Assembly (NCBI GenBank): GCA_014773175.1
Contig: VXCM01000756.1
Span: forward strand, 62,001-126,000
Direction of reading: 5' to 3'
Length of the DNA: 64,000 bases
Origin: Lucifuga dentata
Lineage: Eukaryota; Chordata; Actinopteri; Ophidiiformes; Bythitidae
This document shows positions 52,429 through 63,778 of the stretch, piece after piece. Position numbers and translations under genes: made by a program. The first letter of the stretch is position 1. Each line of letters begins with the position of its first letter. The notes beneath the pieces were generated by a model, which saw only the letters and a list, made by a program, of their open reading frames with translations, had not been told where the DNA came from and did not search any database.

Positions 52429-53215
52429 ATGCTGAATATGTTGATAAACAACTCAGGTGTTACAGCAAAAGATCTGCAGAAATATGTCGAACTTTCTAGC
52501 ATCTCTGATCATGTGTCCACACTCCGAAAAACACTGAGCAGCATCGCTGTTCATGGAACCAAAATCACTGTTTTCAAAAAACATTGCTGTAGATGTCAAG
52601 TTTCTAAAGACCACCTGGATGTTCCACAACACTTCTGGGACAACAACATTCAGATAAATAAGACAAAATTTGAACAGTTTAATGAGAGACACTATGTTTA
52701 TAGGAAAAAGGCACTGTGTAGCAACACAAAAACTCATTCCAGCTGTGAGGCATGGTGGAGGGAGCATCACCATTTGGGACTGTTTTTCTGCCTCAGGGCC
52801 CTGACAGCTTGCAAGCATTGAGGGAACAACAAATTTAAATGTGTATGAAGAAATTTAAATGTGTATGAAGAAATGTTATAGCAGAATATCAGACTGGTGG
52901 TCCATCACCTGACGCTTAATATAAGTTGGATAATGCAAGCATGCTATAACCCAAAACACAGAAGTAAATCAACAATAGAGTGATGAGAATTTTTGGAATG
53001 GCCAAGTAACAGTCCAGATACAATAGAGATGCAGTGGCATGACCCGGAGAGGGCTGTTAATGCAAGACACCATATAAATATTGAAGAACTTGAGTTTTGT
53101 AGGGAGGAATGGTTTAAAGTTCCTCCTTACTGTTGCACAAGTCTGATCAGCAGCAATAGCAACCATTTGGTGGATGATATTGCTGCTAAAGAAGACTGTA
53201 CAAACTATTAAATAT
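52429..53215 (+). pseudogene. Tc1-like transposase remnants (family A)
   Basis: Decayed pieces in order are NSGVTAKDLQKYVE, FWDNNIQINKTKFEQFNERH, YVYRKKALCS, then after breaks MEWPSNSPDTIEMQWHDPER and ELEFCREEWFKVP, ending VDDIAAKEDCTNY. These correspond to the DDE core (W.DETK.E.F...RYVWRKK), EWPSQSPDLNPIE, KEEW and the AAKGG..KY end of fish Tc1 transposases. Key residues are altered, including D-E-T-K to N-K-T-K. The tandem duplication AAATTTAAATGTGTATGAAG lies at about 52830-52870. Confidence 0.75.
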
Positions 53216-53224
53216 ACAATTCAC

Positions 53225-54075
53225 ATACAGTTTTCAGCCTGATTAAGGAATACACTTTATCTTTTAAATAGAAATTGATCAATTTATTCAACAAAGTGGC
53301 ATTAAATTGATGTAAATACTGTATATAGCCAAGACTTTAATAATTTTGCAAATGGCTACTACTGCTGGAATGGCTACTACTGCTTAATTGAACTAAGCAG
53401 ATATATTGTCTTTACTTGGGTTGCAGCACAGCATTATTTGCAACAGTGAAAAGATTTCTCTGGGATGCTACCCTTAAAGGCAAGTTTCAAAGAAAATATC
53501 TGAAACTGGCAACTAAAAGAAAAGGCAGTATCTTAGAGTTGTCTTTTCACTGTTGCAGATGACACTGGTATTTGTGAACAAATTTAAATAAGCAGCCAAT
53601 AGGAGTCTGTTTCTCAAACTACAGAGTCTGTTGTACTTATCCTCTTGAGCAGTCCTGTTAAATCCACTTTGCTCTTTTCTCTCAAGACAGCAGTGGACAC
53701 CTTTCTATAAAATCTTTAGTTTTTTGGCAATCATAAGCATGGAATAACCTTCATTACACAAAACAGCAATAGACTGACATGTTTCTTGTGAAATCTGTTT
53801 TGGCCATTTTTGAACCAAGACATGAACTTTCTTTAGGAATACCAGGGCCTTGCAACCCAAGTAAAGACAATTTACCTGCTTATGTGAGCAGAATAATGGT
53901 TTTCAGGTGTAACACAATTACAAAGGTGCATCTAATATCTAATTAGTATTTCAACAATTAAATAAGGATCAGCTGAAAGAGCTTATCACAGGACACTAGA
54001 GCAATGGTATCAAAAGTATCAATTTCTAACAAAAAAACATGAAGGTAATTCCAAACTTTTGCAAGCTAGTGTATG
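53225..54075 (-). mobile_element. Nested Tc1-like relic (family B), copy 1
   Basis: Between 53530 and 53830 the minus strand reads like the N-terminal part of a fish Tc1 transposase (an M-A-K start, a NEGYSM-like stretch, IAKKLKI, CSLRNR) with stops. The block GTTGTCTTTTCACTGTTGCA also occurs in copies 2 and 3. The right end is CTTTTGCAAGCTAGTGTATG. A short plus-strand stretch near 53437-53475 also resembles a transposase segment (STVKRFLWDA), so the copy is rearranged. An inverted pair flanks its middle (TTGTCTTTACTTGGGTTGCA at about 53408 and its complement at about 53851-53871). Confidence 0.68.
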
Positions 54076-54750
54076 TCTAATAAAAGCACTGAGTTTCACT
54101 AATGTTTGTGTGTTATAGTTCAAGGAGAATGTGTTTGCATGTTATTGTGAGTTTGGTGAAGACCAGACCACATTTAATGATTGACTAATGAGGAATCCAG
54201 CTAATTCTTAAGTGTTCACTAACTTTTACTTGCCACTATATTGTTATAAACTAAAATGTTCATTGAGCAATGGCTACAATTGCAATAATTTTACAGTTTT
54301 ACTCTCTAGAATTGCCCTTTGGTTTGTTTTAAGATGGTTTTCTTAGTGAGGTCCTGTTACAGGTGATTTTATGCAGTGTGATTCAGAGATGAGAGATGGA
54401 GATGGATTAAGGAAGTGACTGGTAGGACGGACAGAGGCTGTGCAAAACATGTTGTGTGACAGATCCATGGTGTTCGAGTGTGTATCTGAGTGTGTGTGTG
54501 AGAGCATAATAGCTAAAGAGAGACTGCTGCATTAAAGCCCGCTTCTGTGTTAAAGCATTTATAAATATGTGAGTGTAAACTTTTGTTTAGCTGGCTTTTA
54601 CTATGTGAATGTGGGTGTGAAAAACAATCTGGTGTGTGAGCGTTCACACATCAGTGAGCATGTAATGTGCATCAGTTTCTGCCAGAGTGGATGTTTGAGT
54701 CCACCTGTGAGAGTGTTCAAACATCTAATAAAAAGCAAGGAAGAGCTAGC

Positions 54751-54754
<4 letters not shown>

Positions 54755-54781
<27 letters not shown>
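54755..54781. repeat. GT microsatellite
   Basis: Pure GT repeat in the spacer. A TTTG run follows at about 54838-54858. Confidence 0.95.
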
Positions 54782-55160
54782 CATAAGTGTGTATGTGTGT
54801 GTTTATACAAACAAAAAAGGGCATATTTTTTAAATATGTGTTTGTTTGTTTGTTTGTTTTACTACTAAGTTTGTCTCCTGGGGGGGCTTCTCTGCAGCAG
54901 GCACATTGCAGAGGGAGTTGTAATCTCTTTCCAAATTCCTGGAATGCGTGTCTTTCAGAAGGAGAAGGTCATATCACTTACTGCGTTGCCAGAAGAGGTA
55001 GAGACGAGGAGGAGAAAGACAGAGGAAAAGGCGAGATGGATAGAGAGAGAGGGAGGATGAAGAAGAAAGAAGCAGGAGGGAGGGCTGGAAACATTTCCTT
55101 GCCTTGGGCCTCTGGGACAAATTACAACAGCGAGGGGATGTCAGTTATAGTGTGTTGGCC

Positions 55161-55164
<4 letters not shown>

Positions 55165-55199
<35 letters not shown>
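55165..55199. repeat. CA microsatellite
   Basis: Pure CA repeat in the spacer. Confidence 0.95.
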
Positions 55200-55200
<1 letters not shown>

Positions 55201-55584
55201 GCATGTGTGCAATGTCTGCAAATACAGAGACCCTTCTCAGTCTCACACACAAAAACAAGCACATAGAGTTGCACACAAGTACATGTACCCACAACCAACT
55301 ATGAAGAACATATAAGCCATGTGATTAAAACAGATGCACATATCAGTACATCATTGTGTGCAAGTAAACACACACACACATCCACATGCACTTTGACAAC
55401 AGTGTGTTATGGAGCAACACCCTCAAGGCTAAAACTAATATCAAATATCTGAGGGAGAGCACTGAAGGAAATCAGATAATAGAATTTCCTGTGAACTTTC
55501 AAACCACATCTGCCTTGGTCTAACTTTGTTGCTATGGAGATAGTCCAGTCAGGGTCTCGGCTGCTGTTTCTGTACGTGTGTGCA

Positions 55585-55589
<5 letters not shown>

Positions 55590-55621
<32 letters not shown>
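55590..55621. repeat. GT microsatellite
   Basis: Pure GT repeat in the spacer. Confidence 0.95.
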
Positions 55622-55626
<5 letters not shown>

Positions 55627-56110
55627 ATAGGATCTCTCAGTTTGAATAAAGTTTTTTTTTTTTTCTGACAATGTTTTGGCATGGCTGTTTTATTGCTGCA
55701 TAAAGAGTACAGGGGTGACTGATGGGAAGTAAAGAGAGGAAGAATGGTGGAAACAGAAAAATAGGATGTAACAAAGGCTACAAACCAGACTCAAACCCAA
55801 AATTAGATGAGTAAATGATGTATGCTGCTCTGAATGTGAGCGTGGGTCTAATTTTGGAGTTGGTTTAACCACCAGGAAATATTTTATCTATTATATATAA
55901 AAATAAGTCTTAAAATACATTCCTAAATCATTAAGTTTGGCTGCAGTGGATCCATTTGTAGACTCCTCCCATATGTTTTTAATGAATTCAAAAACGAAAT
56001 GGATCCAATTTTCCCTGTTTCCACAAATGAGATTTTGTTGGGAAATCTTCTTCACCACCTGAAGTTAACAAGTGAACTTTCATCCATCCACAAAGTGTTG
56101 AATTAATGTG

Positions 56111-56520
56111 AAAAACTTTGGGATTCCCTAGAAATTTTCATATTTTTGTAGAAATTGATACTTTTATTCACTTGGAGTCATCTTTTCACTGTTGTAGATG
56201 ACATTGGTGTTTGGTTTGTACTATTTAAGGAAGCAGCCAACCGAGGACCTGTAAAGTGTCTGTTTCTCAAACTGCAAACTCTGAGGTACTCATTATCTTT
56301 ATTTAGTTTATCATGTGGACACTAGAGTAATGGTTGTTTAAAATGGGGCTTTGCAGTGTTTTGGAATTAACTCTATATCAGTCACTTCCAGCTGCAACAG
56401 ACATTTGCAATTATTAAAGTCTTGGCTATACATTTAAATCAATATATGCCATTTTGGTGAATAAAAATATGAATTTCCATCTAAAACACAAAAATTTCTC
56501 TGTGATTCCAAATTGTTGAA
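56111..56520. mobile_element. Family B short copy 2 (MITE-like)
   Basis: It is about 410 bp with two inverted ends: AACTTTGGGATTCCCTAGAA and the complement pair TCTGTGATTCCAAATTGTT. The middle shares CTTTTCACTGTTGTAGATGA, AGCAGCCAACCGAGGACCTG and ATTATTAAAGTCTTGGCTAT with copy 1. It is an internally deleted derivative. Confidence 0.65.
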
Positions 56521-57662
56521 TGTTAGCATAAGCCAGTATTTTATAAATGTGCACAAGGAAATGAAAGCGAAAATGAAGACATCCAAAATCCATTGACCTT
56601 TGTAATGTCTGGTCTATAAAACAAACATAATATATAGGATAACTGTTTTAGTGACAACTAACCTGGTAGGGTTCATTCAACGAATGGACAGACTACACAA
56701 AAAAGTGAGTGTTTCAGAGTTAGTGACAGCCTGAAATGACACAGACTCCTTAGTGAGAGTGGTGATGATTGTATGGAGTAGCTGTCATCTCATAAACATC
56801 TGGACATGTATGTTGGAATGGTGTGTTTAATAGATCTGTGTTAGAGCAAAGCTTTCAGGATGTCTGACATGGCAGGTGTGTATCTGAGGTTAAACTCAGC
56901 TGCATGTACACACAGGAAAGACAATTTCATATTAACAGGCTCTTTAGGTTTTAAGACCCACTTTAGCTCTCTAAGACATTCTACAGTTGTTTTATGTTAT
57001 GGTTTTAGCGGAAATGTATAAAATCCCCAGCTTCTGGAACTTTGGATGCGGTGGGGGCATGTATGGGGTTGGGTGGGAGGTTATGACTCCTGTCAGAGTG
57101 TAATGTTCAGCTGAAACACCTGTTGCTTGCCTAACTGCTCAGTATCTGTGCCAGTAGCCAAGAAGTTTACATTCTTTCCTAAAGGACTATTATGTTCACT
57201 GGAGATGGCTTTCTGGTTTTCTGCTACTGGGTGAGCCTGACCTGCCCTTTGTGACTGCAAGAAGTTTTCCAGGAACTATATGAGGAACACAGTTTGTCGT
57301 GCTGAATGTCATTGAGTGGTCAAATACAAGCATTGCCATTAATTTGTTGCCTATTTTGTACGTTCACCACTCAAAATACCACTTTTAGAAGTCAAAGTTC
57401 AAAGACATAACCACAGCTGATTGCCATTTTCACTAAAGACCTGGGCAGAGATTTCTTTTTTTTTACTTCTTAATTTCCAACTACATATAGACAACATCTT
57501 TACAGTAACCTTTTTAATATAAACATGGATTCAGCCAAAGACAGAGAAGTGATCCAGAGACTTTTCCTTCTGTCTGGCTCAAACTTTACAGAAATTCTTT
57601 TCCTAAAGGAGGTGGAAAGCTTAACAAAAGATTGCCTGAGATAGATATATAGCAAGCACCCT

Positions 57663-57770
57663 GGAGTTGTCTTTTCACTCTTGCAGATGACAATGATATT
57701 TGGCATGTAGTATTTCAAGAAGCAGCCAACTGAGGGCCTACTCTATAACATTTTTGTTTTTCAAACACTT
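57663..57770. mobile_element. Family B fragment (copy 3)
   Basis: Only the internal block is left: GAGTTGTCTTTTCACTCTTG, CAGATGACAATGATATTTGG, AGCAGCCAACTGAGGGCC. Ends are missing. Confidence 0.55.
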
Positions 57771-60700
57771 GTGTATGTACACTTTTTTTGCATTGCAATA
57801 TTTAAATTTTTGTATTTTGATTTATTTTGTTCAAAAATATGGTAAAAATAAAGAACACTGAAGTTTCTTATTCACTGCTGTAATTGTACTGTAGTAAATT
57901 TATGCAATAAGATGTACTATTTTTATTTTGTAATAAAAACAAAAAGTTTCTATCTTTTTTTTTTAGATCATTTTATGAGTATTGTACAATTGTATAATTT
58001 TATAATAATTGTATAATAAAACTGGAATAATTGGAGTTGTCTGAGTGGGCACATGTATAAATGGGATGACATGTATTACTTTATAGTGTAAAATATTTAT
58101 TAGTAATTTTATTATGTGAAATAATATGCATGTTGTAGCATCTTGTCTGTGTGGATATTTAGAACAGATTGGGGACTTCCAGCTGCTGTGTGCATGCCTT
58201 TCTTGTGTGTGTGTATGTTGCCTGTGTGCAGAGTAATGTCTGATTTTGCTCCAGTGCCTGTCACTGAGACAGTGACACTCCTGGGGAAAGACACTGTATA
58301 TTTAGATTGTTTAATTAAATTTAATCAAACTCCCCCTTCCAATGTAATTATACAAAACAAACCAGTAATCAGCCAACCACTTTAGAGTTTATTCTGTTGA
58401 ATTAAAGGATCAAAATATGAGAATATACAGTACAGCATTTTCCTTTAATCAATATTTCTTGAGTACAAGTTCAAAATACAGCATTTCTGTCTTTCAGGCT
58501 GTGGGAATCATACCACACAACATTCTCTGGGAAAGTCCTTTCCTCTTAGACTAGTTCTGTACATAAGAAATCATTAGCTGCTCTTTTGCTTTCTAATATA
58601 CAAATAAAGAAAAAGATAAGAAAAAGATAAAAGGATTTTTTTCCCCCAAACTGAACCGAACCAAACCAACCCTTAAATGCAGCATTGTAACAATTTAGTC
58701 ACTGATTTGGACCAGAGCAAAAGGACTAAAGGTCTGAAAACTCCCTTAATGATAGGTTGTTGCCAAATTGTTTGCCTGGGCGCTCGATAAATACTGTAGC
58801 TGTAATCCACAGCAGCACAACACGATCAATCACCTGCACATAATCTGCAGCTAACCAGAAAAATGTAGTTTTCATTTTGTATGGGCAAAAATTTTATCAA
58901 ATTGTGTTTTATTGGCATAACCTTTATGCAAATGTTTTAGTTAAAACAATGTGTCATTTATTACCTACCGCCCACATTAGAAGAAACACTAGTAAAGTTT
59001 GTTTATCCACAAAATACACAGTGAAATTCTTAATGCAGCAATATGCACAAAAGGTTTTTAGAATCCCTAAAAGGGCAAAAAAGTCCATAAAATTACTCCA
59101 AGCAGCTTGGTATAATCAAAATTGTTTTACAGCCAAATGATTGCAGTATTCTTTCAAAAGTCTAATACTGTTTCTCTATAACACCTAAATTTTGTCCTTT
59201 CATCTCATAAAGGTTTATTCGCCCTAAAGCAATCTGGCAACATTTTGTGCCTTTATGTGCTACTCAGAAACTTCATACCTTTAAAAATAATTAAAACAGA
59301 GCTTTGTGTGGTAAAGGCACAATTTAAAAAATGCCCACTTCGGTTATGTAACTCATATTTTAATATGTTTGTCAGTCCAAAGTTGTTAACAAAGTGATAG
59401 AGGTATCATGCAAACTTGGACTTCCCTTTCTCATTTATATTTACCTCTTTCGAGGGTCAATCAGACAGGCTTTACTTAAAATTACAACACCCCTGGCATC
59501 ACCTGAAGGTAGCACCTGCTTGTTAATTGTTGTCATTGTGAATGAGGTAAAAAGAGTAAATATAAGCCGTTTTGGATTGGAGCTACACTAGCTAAGTCAC
59601 TGGGTGTTATGGGCATTCAAACGTTTCTGGCATGACATACGGATAAGAAAATAATGAGCTTTTTGAGACCTTTTAAATTAATGCATAAATTAATGAATAA
59701 ATCCTACATTATTTTTAGAGCGCTGTTTTGAATAATTAAAGGGGGACTCTGCTGATTGTATGTAGAGAAAGTTCACTTTATTGATCAGGAAGGGTGCGAA
59801 GTAGCATGTACAAACAACCGCATAAAGGCTTTTGTGGTTGTAGGGGGTCCCTCCTAGAGTTTTTTTTTTTGTTTTTTTTTTTTTTTANTTTTTTTTTTTT
59901 TTTAAATCAGCAAATTCAACACCTCAGAATTCTAAGAACGGCTTTAGTTTTCAGACTTGTATCTTCACCACCAACAGGAAGTAACCCTTGTGATGTCATA
60001 AAGGTCAGTTTTCCTGAATTTGCACATTCTGCTAATTTCACAAAAGTCTAAAGTTGCTGTAACATACTGAATTGTGCTCCCCATGACCAATAAACTGAAT
60101 CTGATCTGCAAAATTGTTGGAAAGCCCCTTTAACTGGTAAAACCACAGGATCCTGCTTATCCCAGAATCCCACTGACCCTGTCCACAGGTTGTGCATTGT
60201 GGCCTGATGGACACATGTTAATTAGTCTGCCTGGTACAGTATATAAAGGGATGTACATCATCTTGACAGGTGTCACTATGCTTTTCCTGACAAACTGAAC
60301 ATGTAGAAGCAAGCAGCCTCCCTGTGTGAATATCCACTTGTCACAGTGTCACAGATAATTTTTCTATCTATTTTCTATTCTAAAATACCCCCCCCCTCCC
60401 CCTTTTCTGGGTTTCTTTCTCCTCCAAGTTGGTGATGCACTGATATCTCTTGGCAGCATTTGTGGGGGCCCTCAGTGCTGTGCTGCCTCTGTGGTGTCTC
60501 CTTCTATCTAGCTGTGCCTGTGTTCTGCTCTTTCCTCTCCCTCTCCATCCAGCCTGTGAGTCTCTGTCTTCTTCCCCCCCTCACCCCCTGAAGATGCTAA
60601 ATTTAATTAGAATTCAACTGTCAACACAAATGCCCCAACTGAATTTACTTTGCCTCTAACCCTCTGACCTCCAGCTCTGTCACGTATACGTGCTGTTCTC

Positions 60701-60990
60701 CTGGTTTCGCATTCTGTCCTCATTGCGTTGGTCACTGCATATCCAAAACCCTTGTATTTTTACTGAAGTCACAAAATTTCAGTGTCCAATCTATCTCTCT
60801 CCCCCTTCTTTCCCACTTTCTCCCATGCCTAATTCATAAACATCCTGCTTCTTTTCTGCCTCTTTCTTAAAAACACCTACTGTGTCATTGCCCTTGTTTT
60901 TTTTGTTATCTACCTCTACCTTCTCCTTTACCCTACTTTGCACTCTTGTCTTTCTTCCTCCCTCTCTTTCTCTCCTTCTTGTGAGCTCTG

Positions 60991-61130
60991 TCAGTATCTC
61001 ATGGTGTTCTTGCCAATCTTGTCGCTAAGTTGTTGGATAAGCAGAGCCAGCTCTCCGGCGGCCTGGGACTTCTCCTCCAGGAGCTCATAACGGAGGCTGG
61101 AGATGTCTTGCTTAATTTCCTTCAGCTCAC
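60991..61130 (-). CDS. trpc7: trpc7 last coding exon with stop
   Basis: Two bases of glycine are followed by [20 protein letters not shown] to GKNTMRY and TGA at 60991-60993. The acceptor is GCTGTAG. It encodes the C-terminal tetramerising coiled coil. A possible ATTAAA polyadenylation signal lies at about 60602-60607, weakly supported. Confidence 0.88.
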
Positions 61131-62928
61131 CTACAGCACACACACAAAATTAGAATGGCTGATTACACACCAATCAGAAAATGTGAACTTGAGCAAAGAG
61201 AAACATATACAGAAAAGCCTGCATTAAAATCTCTAAAATAATGTGTATGCTGCATCAAAATCCAGCATGATCAAAGCTTTCCTCATTATGTAAGCTTGTA
61301 AAACTTTATCTAATGCATACACACACACACACACACACATACAGCAACACCCTGAACACACAATGTACATATAGACTCATACACAAAGCAAACAATAGAG
61401 TGAAAGTGGGCCCTAAAGGGGAGGAGATTTTTTACCTTCATTGACTTCATCACTTTCTCTGTCAACTTGGGCCTTTAGCACATATCGCTTAATGAGGCGC
61501 TTCATGATTTTCTGCCAGGGGAGGAGAGGAGAGGAGAGGAGAGGAGAGGAGAGGAGAGAAGAAAAGAGGAAAGGAGAACATGATGTGCATCAATTAAATA
61601 GAAAGGAGGTGACAAGCTGATGTAAGGCAACACTTACACACAAAGATGTATACAGTGTTTGATAGAGAACAGCAATGTGTGTGTGAGATGGTGTGTGTAT
61701 GTTGGGTATTGATTTGTAGCCAACAGGGATGTCCTGCAGCTCTTCTAAGACTCAAGCAGACAATCTCTGTATGTGGGCATTCTGGAAATCAGTCAATACC
61801 TGTCACCACACACACAAACGTCCAATCAGATGGCTCGAGTGACATTTCAGTAGCTGCGGGTACGTATGCGTGTGTGTGTTTGCATAATCACACAAAGGGG
61901 TGTGTGGAACATATGCACAGTGGACCAGTTAAGGAGTTTAGATTTCACATAGGGCAAAGGTGACAGGCAGACCCAGAAGAGTTTATTTCAGCATCTCAGT
62001 GAGACACTTCATGCTCATTTATTGTGCGATTTGATCTAACAGCTCATTAGAAGCATTCACAGCTTTATCCCCTCTCTCTCTCTCTTTTCCTCTAAGCTTC
62101 TCCCTCTTTCTCTAACAATTCCTCATTCCGTCCTTGATGCCCTTTCAGCCAAGTCATTCTATTCTTTCCTCTGTCATCTTTCTCATCTCATTCTCCATTT
62201 CCTCCCTCCCTCCCTCTCTTCATCCATGTGTCTTTCATAACTCATTCTTTCCCCCTTTTCTCTCTTCTCTACTACTCTCCATCCATCTCTTTTTCTCTTG
62301 CCACATCTCTTTCTGTTCCAGCCTAGGCTTCAATTTCTCTCCACATTTCTTTTTGTTTTACCTCCCTCTAGCCAAGCTTTATGAGCTTTATATATTGTGT
62401 GTCCATCTGTCGTCTCCATGTCTCTCCAGTTTTCCTCCATTCTGTCCTCCACATCCCACCCATCCTTCTTCCTCCTCCCAATTTTCTCTATCTTACCTGG
62501 TATCTAGTGGGGTGTTTTCTAGTTTTTCTGGGGTTGAACTCTTCTCCTGGTCGTGGATAAGACCTGAAGCGCTCATCCTGTTCCAACAGTAGCATACAGA
62601 AAACAGTTTTCAATGAGACGTTTTCTAGCTCACATCTCTGGGTTTTCCATAATAGCAGCATATCAAAAAGAGTTTTACAGGAGCCATCAGCCCACATGGT
62701 GACAAAACAAAACAAAAAATAAAAGCAAAGGCAGGGACAAGTGTTTGTTTCCAGGGTTCAGACATTTCAGAGAGAATCTCAGGCATCCAGGGTGAATCTC
62801 CATGAACTCACACTTCCACTTATTTTAAGTCCATGACCTCACTTTGAACTATGTGCCATTTCAGCGCAGTCGTGTCACAAAGGAGTTTAACTCACCAACG
62901 CGTCTGGCCACATACCATCAGCTATACT
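60991..62928 (-). CDS. trpc7: TRPC7-type TRP cation channel, C-terminal exons (5' part outside window)
   Basis: This is the end of a diacylglycerol-gated, calcium-permeable plasma-membrane channel of the TRPC3/6/7 group. The two last exons give [60 protein letters not shown] and [11 protein letters not shown] with a stop. This is the calmodulin/IP3-receptor-binding (CIRB) segment followed by the C-terminal coiled coil. GELA.LIQQLS.K.GKN fits TRPC7 better than TRPC3 (EELAILIHKL) or TRPC6 (EDLAELIREL). The tail is shorter than human TRPC7, which as I recall ends ...HLRVNKGKDI. An exon ending PTRYQ precedes, and a 33-nt exon before it is tentative. Pore and ankyrin exons are to the right of the window. 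Confidence 0.85.
61131..61435 (-). other. trpc7: trpc7 last intron
   Basis: A 305-nt intron carrying a short CA microsatellite. Nothing else seen. Confidence 0.85.
61319..61339. repeat. CA microsatellite in trpc7 intron
   Basis: Short pure CA run between the last two trpc7 exons. Confidence 0.95.
61436..61511 (-). CDS. trpc7: trpc7 penultimate exon (CIRB)
   Basis: This exon has 25 codons plus one base, [20 protein letters not shown] to DEVNE. The acceptor is CTGGCAG and the donor [23 protein letters not shown] is a hallmark of the TRPC3/6/7 CIRB site. The pyrimidine tract of its acceptor is a pentanucleotide tandem repeat. Confidence 0.92.
61512..62496 (-). other. trpc7: trpc7 intron
   Basis: Begins (genomic left) with the pentanucleotide repeat. 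A strongly pyrimidine-rich plus strand runs from about 62070 to 62490. No exon seen. Confidence 0.75.
61519..61559 (-). repeat. trpc7: GGAGA pentanucleotide repeat forming the trpc7 acceptor tract
   Basis: About eight GAGGA units. On the transcript these are TCTCC units ending about 8 nt before the CTGGCAG acceptor of exon 61436-61511. Confidence 0.95.
62497..62577 (-). CDS. trpc7: trpc7 upstream exon ending PTRYQ
   Basis: These 27 codons begin [14 protein letters not shown] and end [11 protein letters not shown], phase 0 to 0. The acceptor is GGAACAG and the donor GTAAGA. PTRYQ directly before KIMKRL is found in mammalian TRPC3 and TRPC7. The rest of this linker is variable in the family. 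Confidence 0.75.
62896..62928 (-). CDS. trpc7: Tentative 33-nt trpc7 exon
   Basis: Eleven codons, [11 protein letters not shown], lie between acceptor GTTTTAG and donor GTGAGT. It is open only in the phase that joins exon 62497-62577. The peptide has no family motif I recognise, so the call rests on splice sites and phase. Confidence 0.35.
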
Positions 62929-63337
62929 CTAAAACAGTAAAGATAAGGATGTCAGCATTATGGCTGAACATAGAAAGATGCATGAATAAAAGATGAAATG
63001 GAAAAAATTCTACTACATCTATGGTAACGTAACACCAGACAACAACAAGAAAGCTTTTAATATTTAAAATTTTAAGCTGTGAATTCTGAATTCTGACAAA
63101 GGCCCCTGCAGTAACTATTCCCCAAGAGCCGCTAATTTTTTCTCCCGAATATACCCCAAATATACAGCATAATAATAAACTATTCAATGTGAGTGCAATA
63201 CATGACAAAAAAACAAAACAAAAAAAAAAACATCATTCCAAAATGCTGAAAAAGTACTTGAGAAATCATTACCTGAAGTTTATCACACAGCATGTCCAAT
63301 AACTCTTGAAGAATAGATTTCATTACATATACCTAGC

Positions 63338-63520
63338 ATACAAAAGTTTGGAATCACCCAGGAATTTTCATATTTTTAACAGCAATTGATACTTGATGGC
63401 ATTAATTTCGTTTAAATATATCTAATACATTAATAACATTGCAAATTGATATTACTGCTGGAAATTATAAGTAATTATTCACATGGAATTGCAATGCCCC
63501 ATAAGTTCTGGTACAACTTC
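63338..63520. mobile_element. Family B terminal fragment (copy 4) with adjoining repeat
   Basis: CATACAAAAGTTTGGAATCA, then CAGGAATTTTCATATTTTTA, is the best preserved family B terminus here. It is followed by the TTACTGCTGGAAATT and CAATGCCCCATAA blocks of copy 2. The next 90 bp (CCTGATGAAGGCCTTGAGTT, AAATAAAGTTGTTCTCAAGA) look like another dispersed fish repeat. Confidence 0.6.
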
Positions 63521-63774
63521 ATCTACAGGCAAGATTTGTGACCTGATGAAGGCCTTGAGTTGAAACATGTTGGTTTGTTTTAAATAAAGTTGTTCTCAAG
63601 ACGACAAGTGTTGCTGAAACATCTGTTTTGCAAAGGATTTTCCAGAACTCTGTTGTCAGACATTAGTTGTGTAATCTGTAGGCTTGTTCCCATCAATGAC
63701 CTGCTTTACAGTCTCTGGTGCCTCCTTTTATTTATTATACAATGATGTTTTATTTGCTTTATGTCAAAGGGAAG

Positions 63775-63778
<4 letters not shown>

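Larger units (their letters stand above)
51681..54238 (+). mobile_element. Decayed Tc1-like element (family A)
   Basis: The left end, CAATGGCAAGAAAAAGTTAT and following CCTGGATTTCTACATAATTA, is matched inversely at the right end (AATCCAGCTAATTCTTAAGT to ACTTTTACTTGCCACTA). This is the terminus of a common fish Tc1 family. Plus-strand transposase remnants lie at 52429-53215. A second Tc1-like relic is nested at 53225-54075. Confidence 0.78.
45793..60990. other. Spacer between smim32 and trpc7
   Basis: Repeat-dominated: GA, TG/CG and CA tracts (46-48.5 kb), MITE-like copy 3, family A with nested family B (51.7-54.2 kb), more family B (56.1 and 57.7 kb), and a T run with N at 59888. Stretches 49642-51680 and 57771-60990 show no recognisable gene or element. 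The trpc7 3' UTR should occupy the right end. Confidence 0.7.

Noticed and set aside
63250..63325. Possible exon ending at a GTAATG donor (MKSILQELLDMLCDKLQ)
   Set aside because: Only one good splice signal, no TRPC similarity, and it adjoins a transposon terminus.
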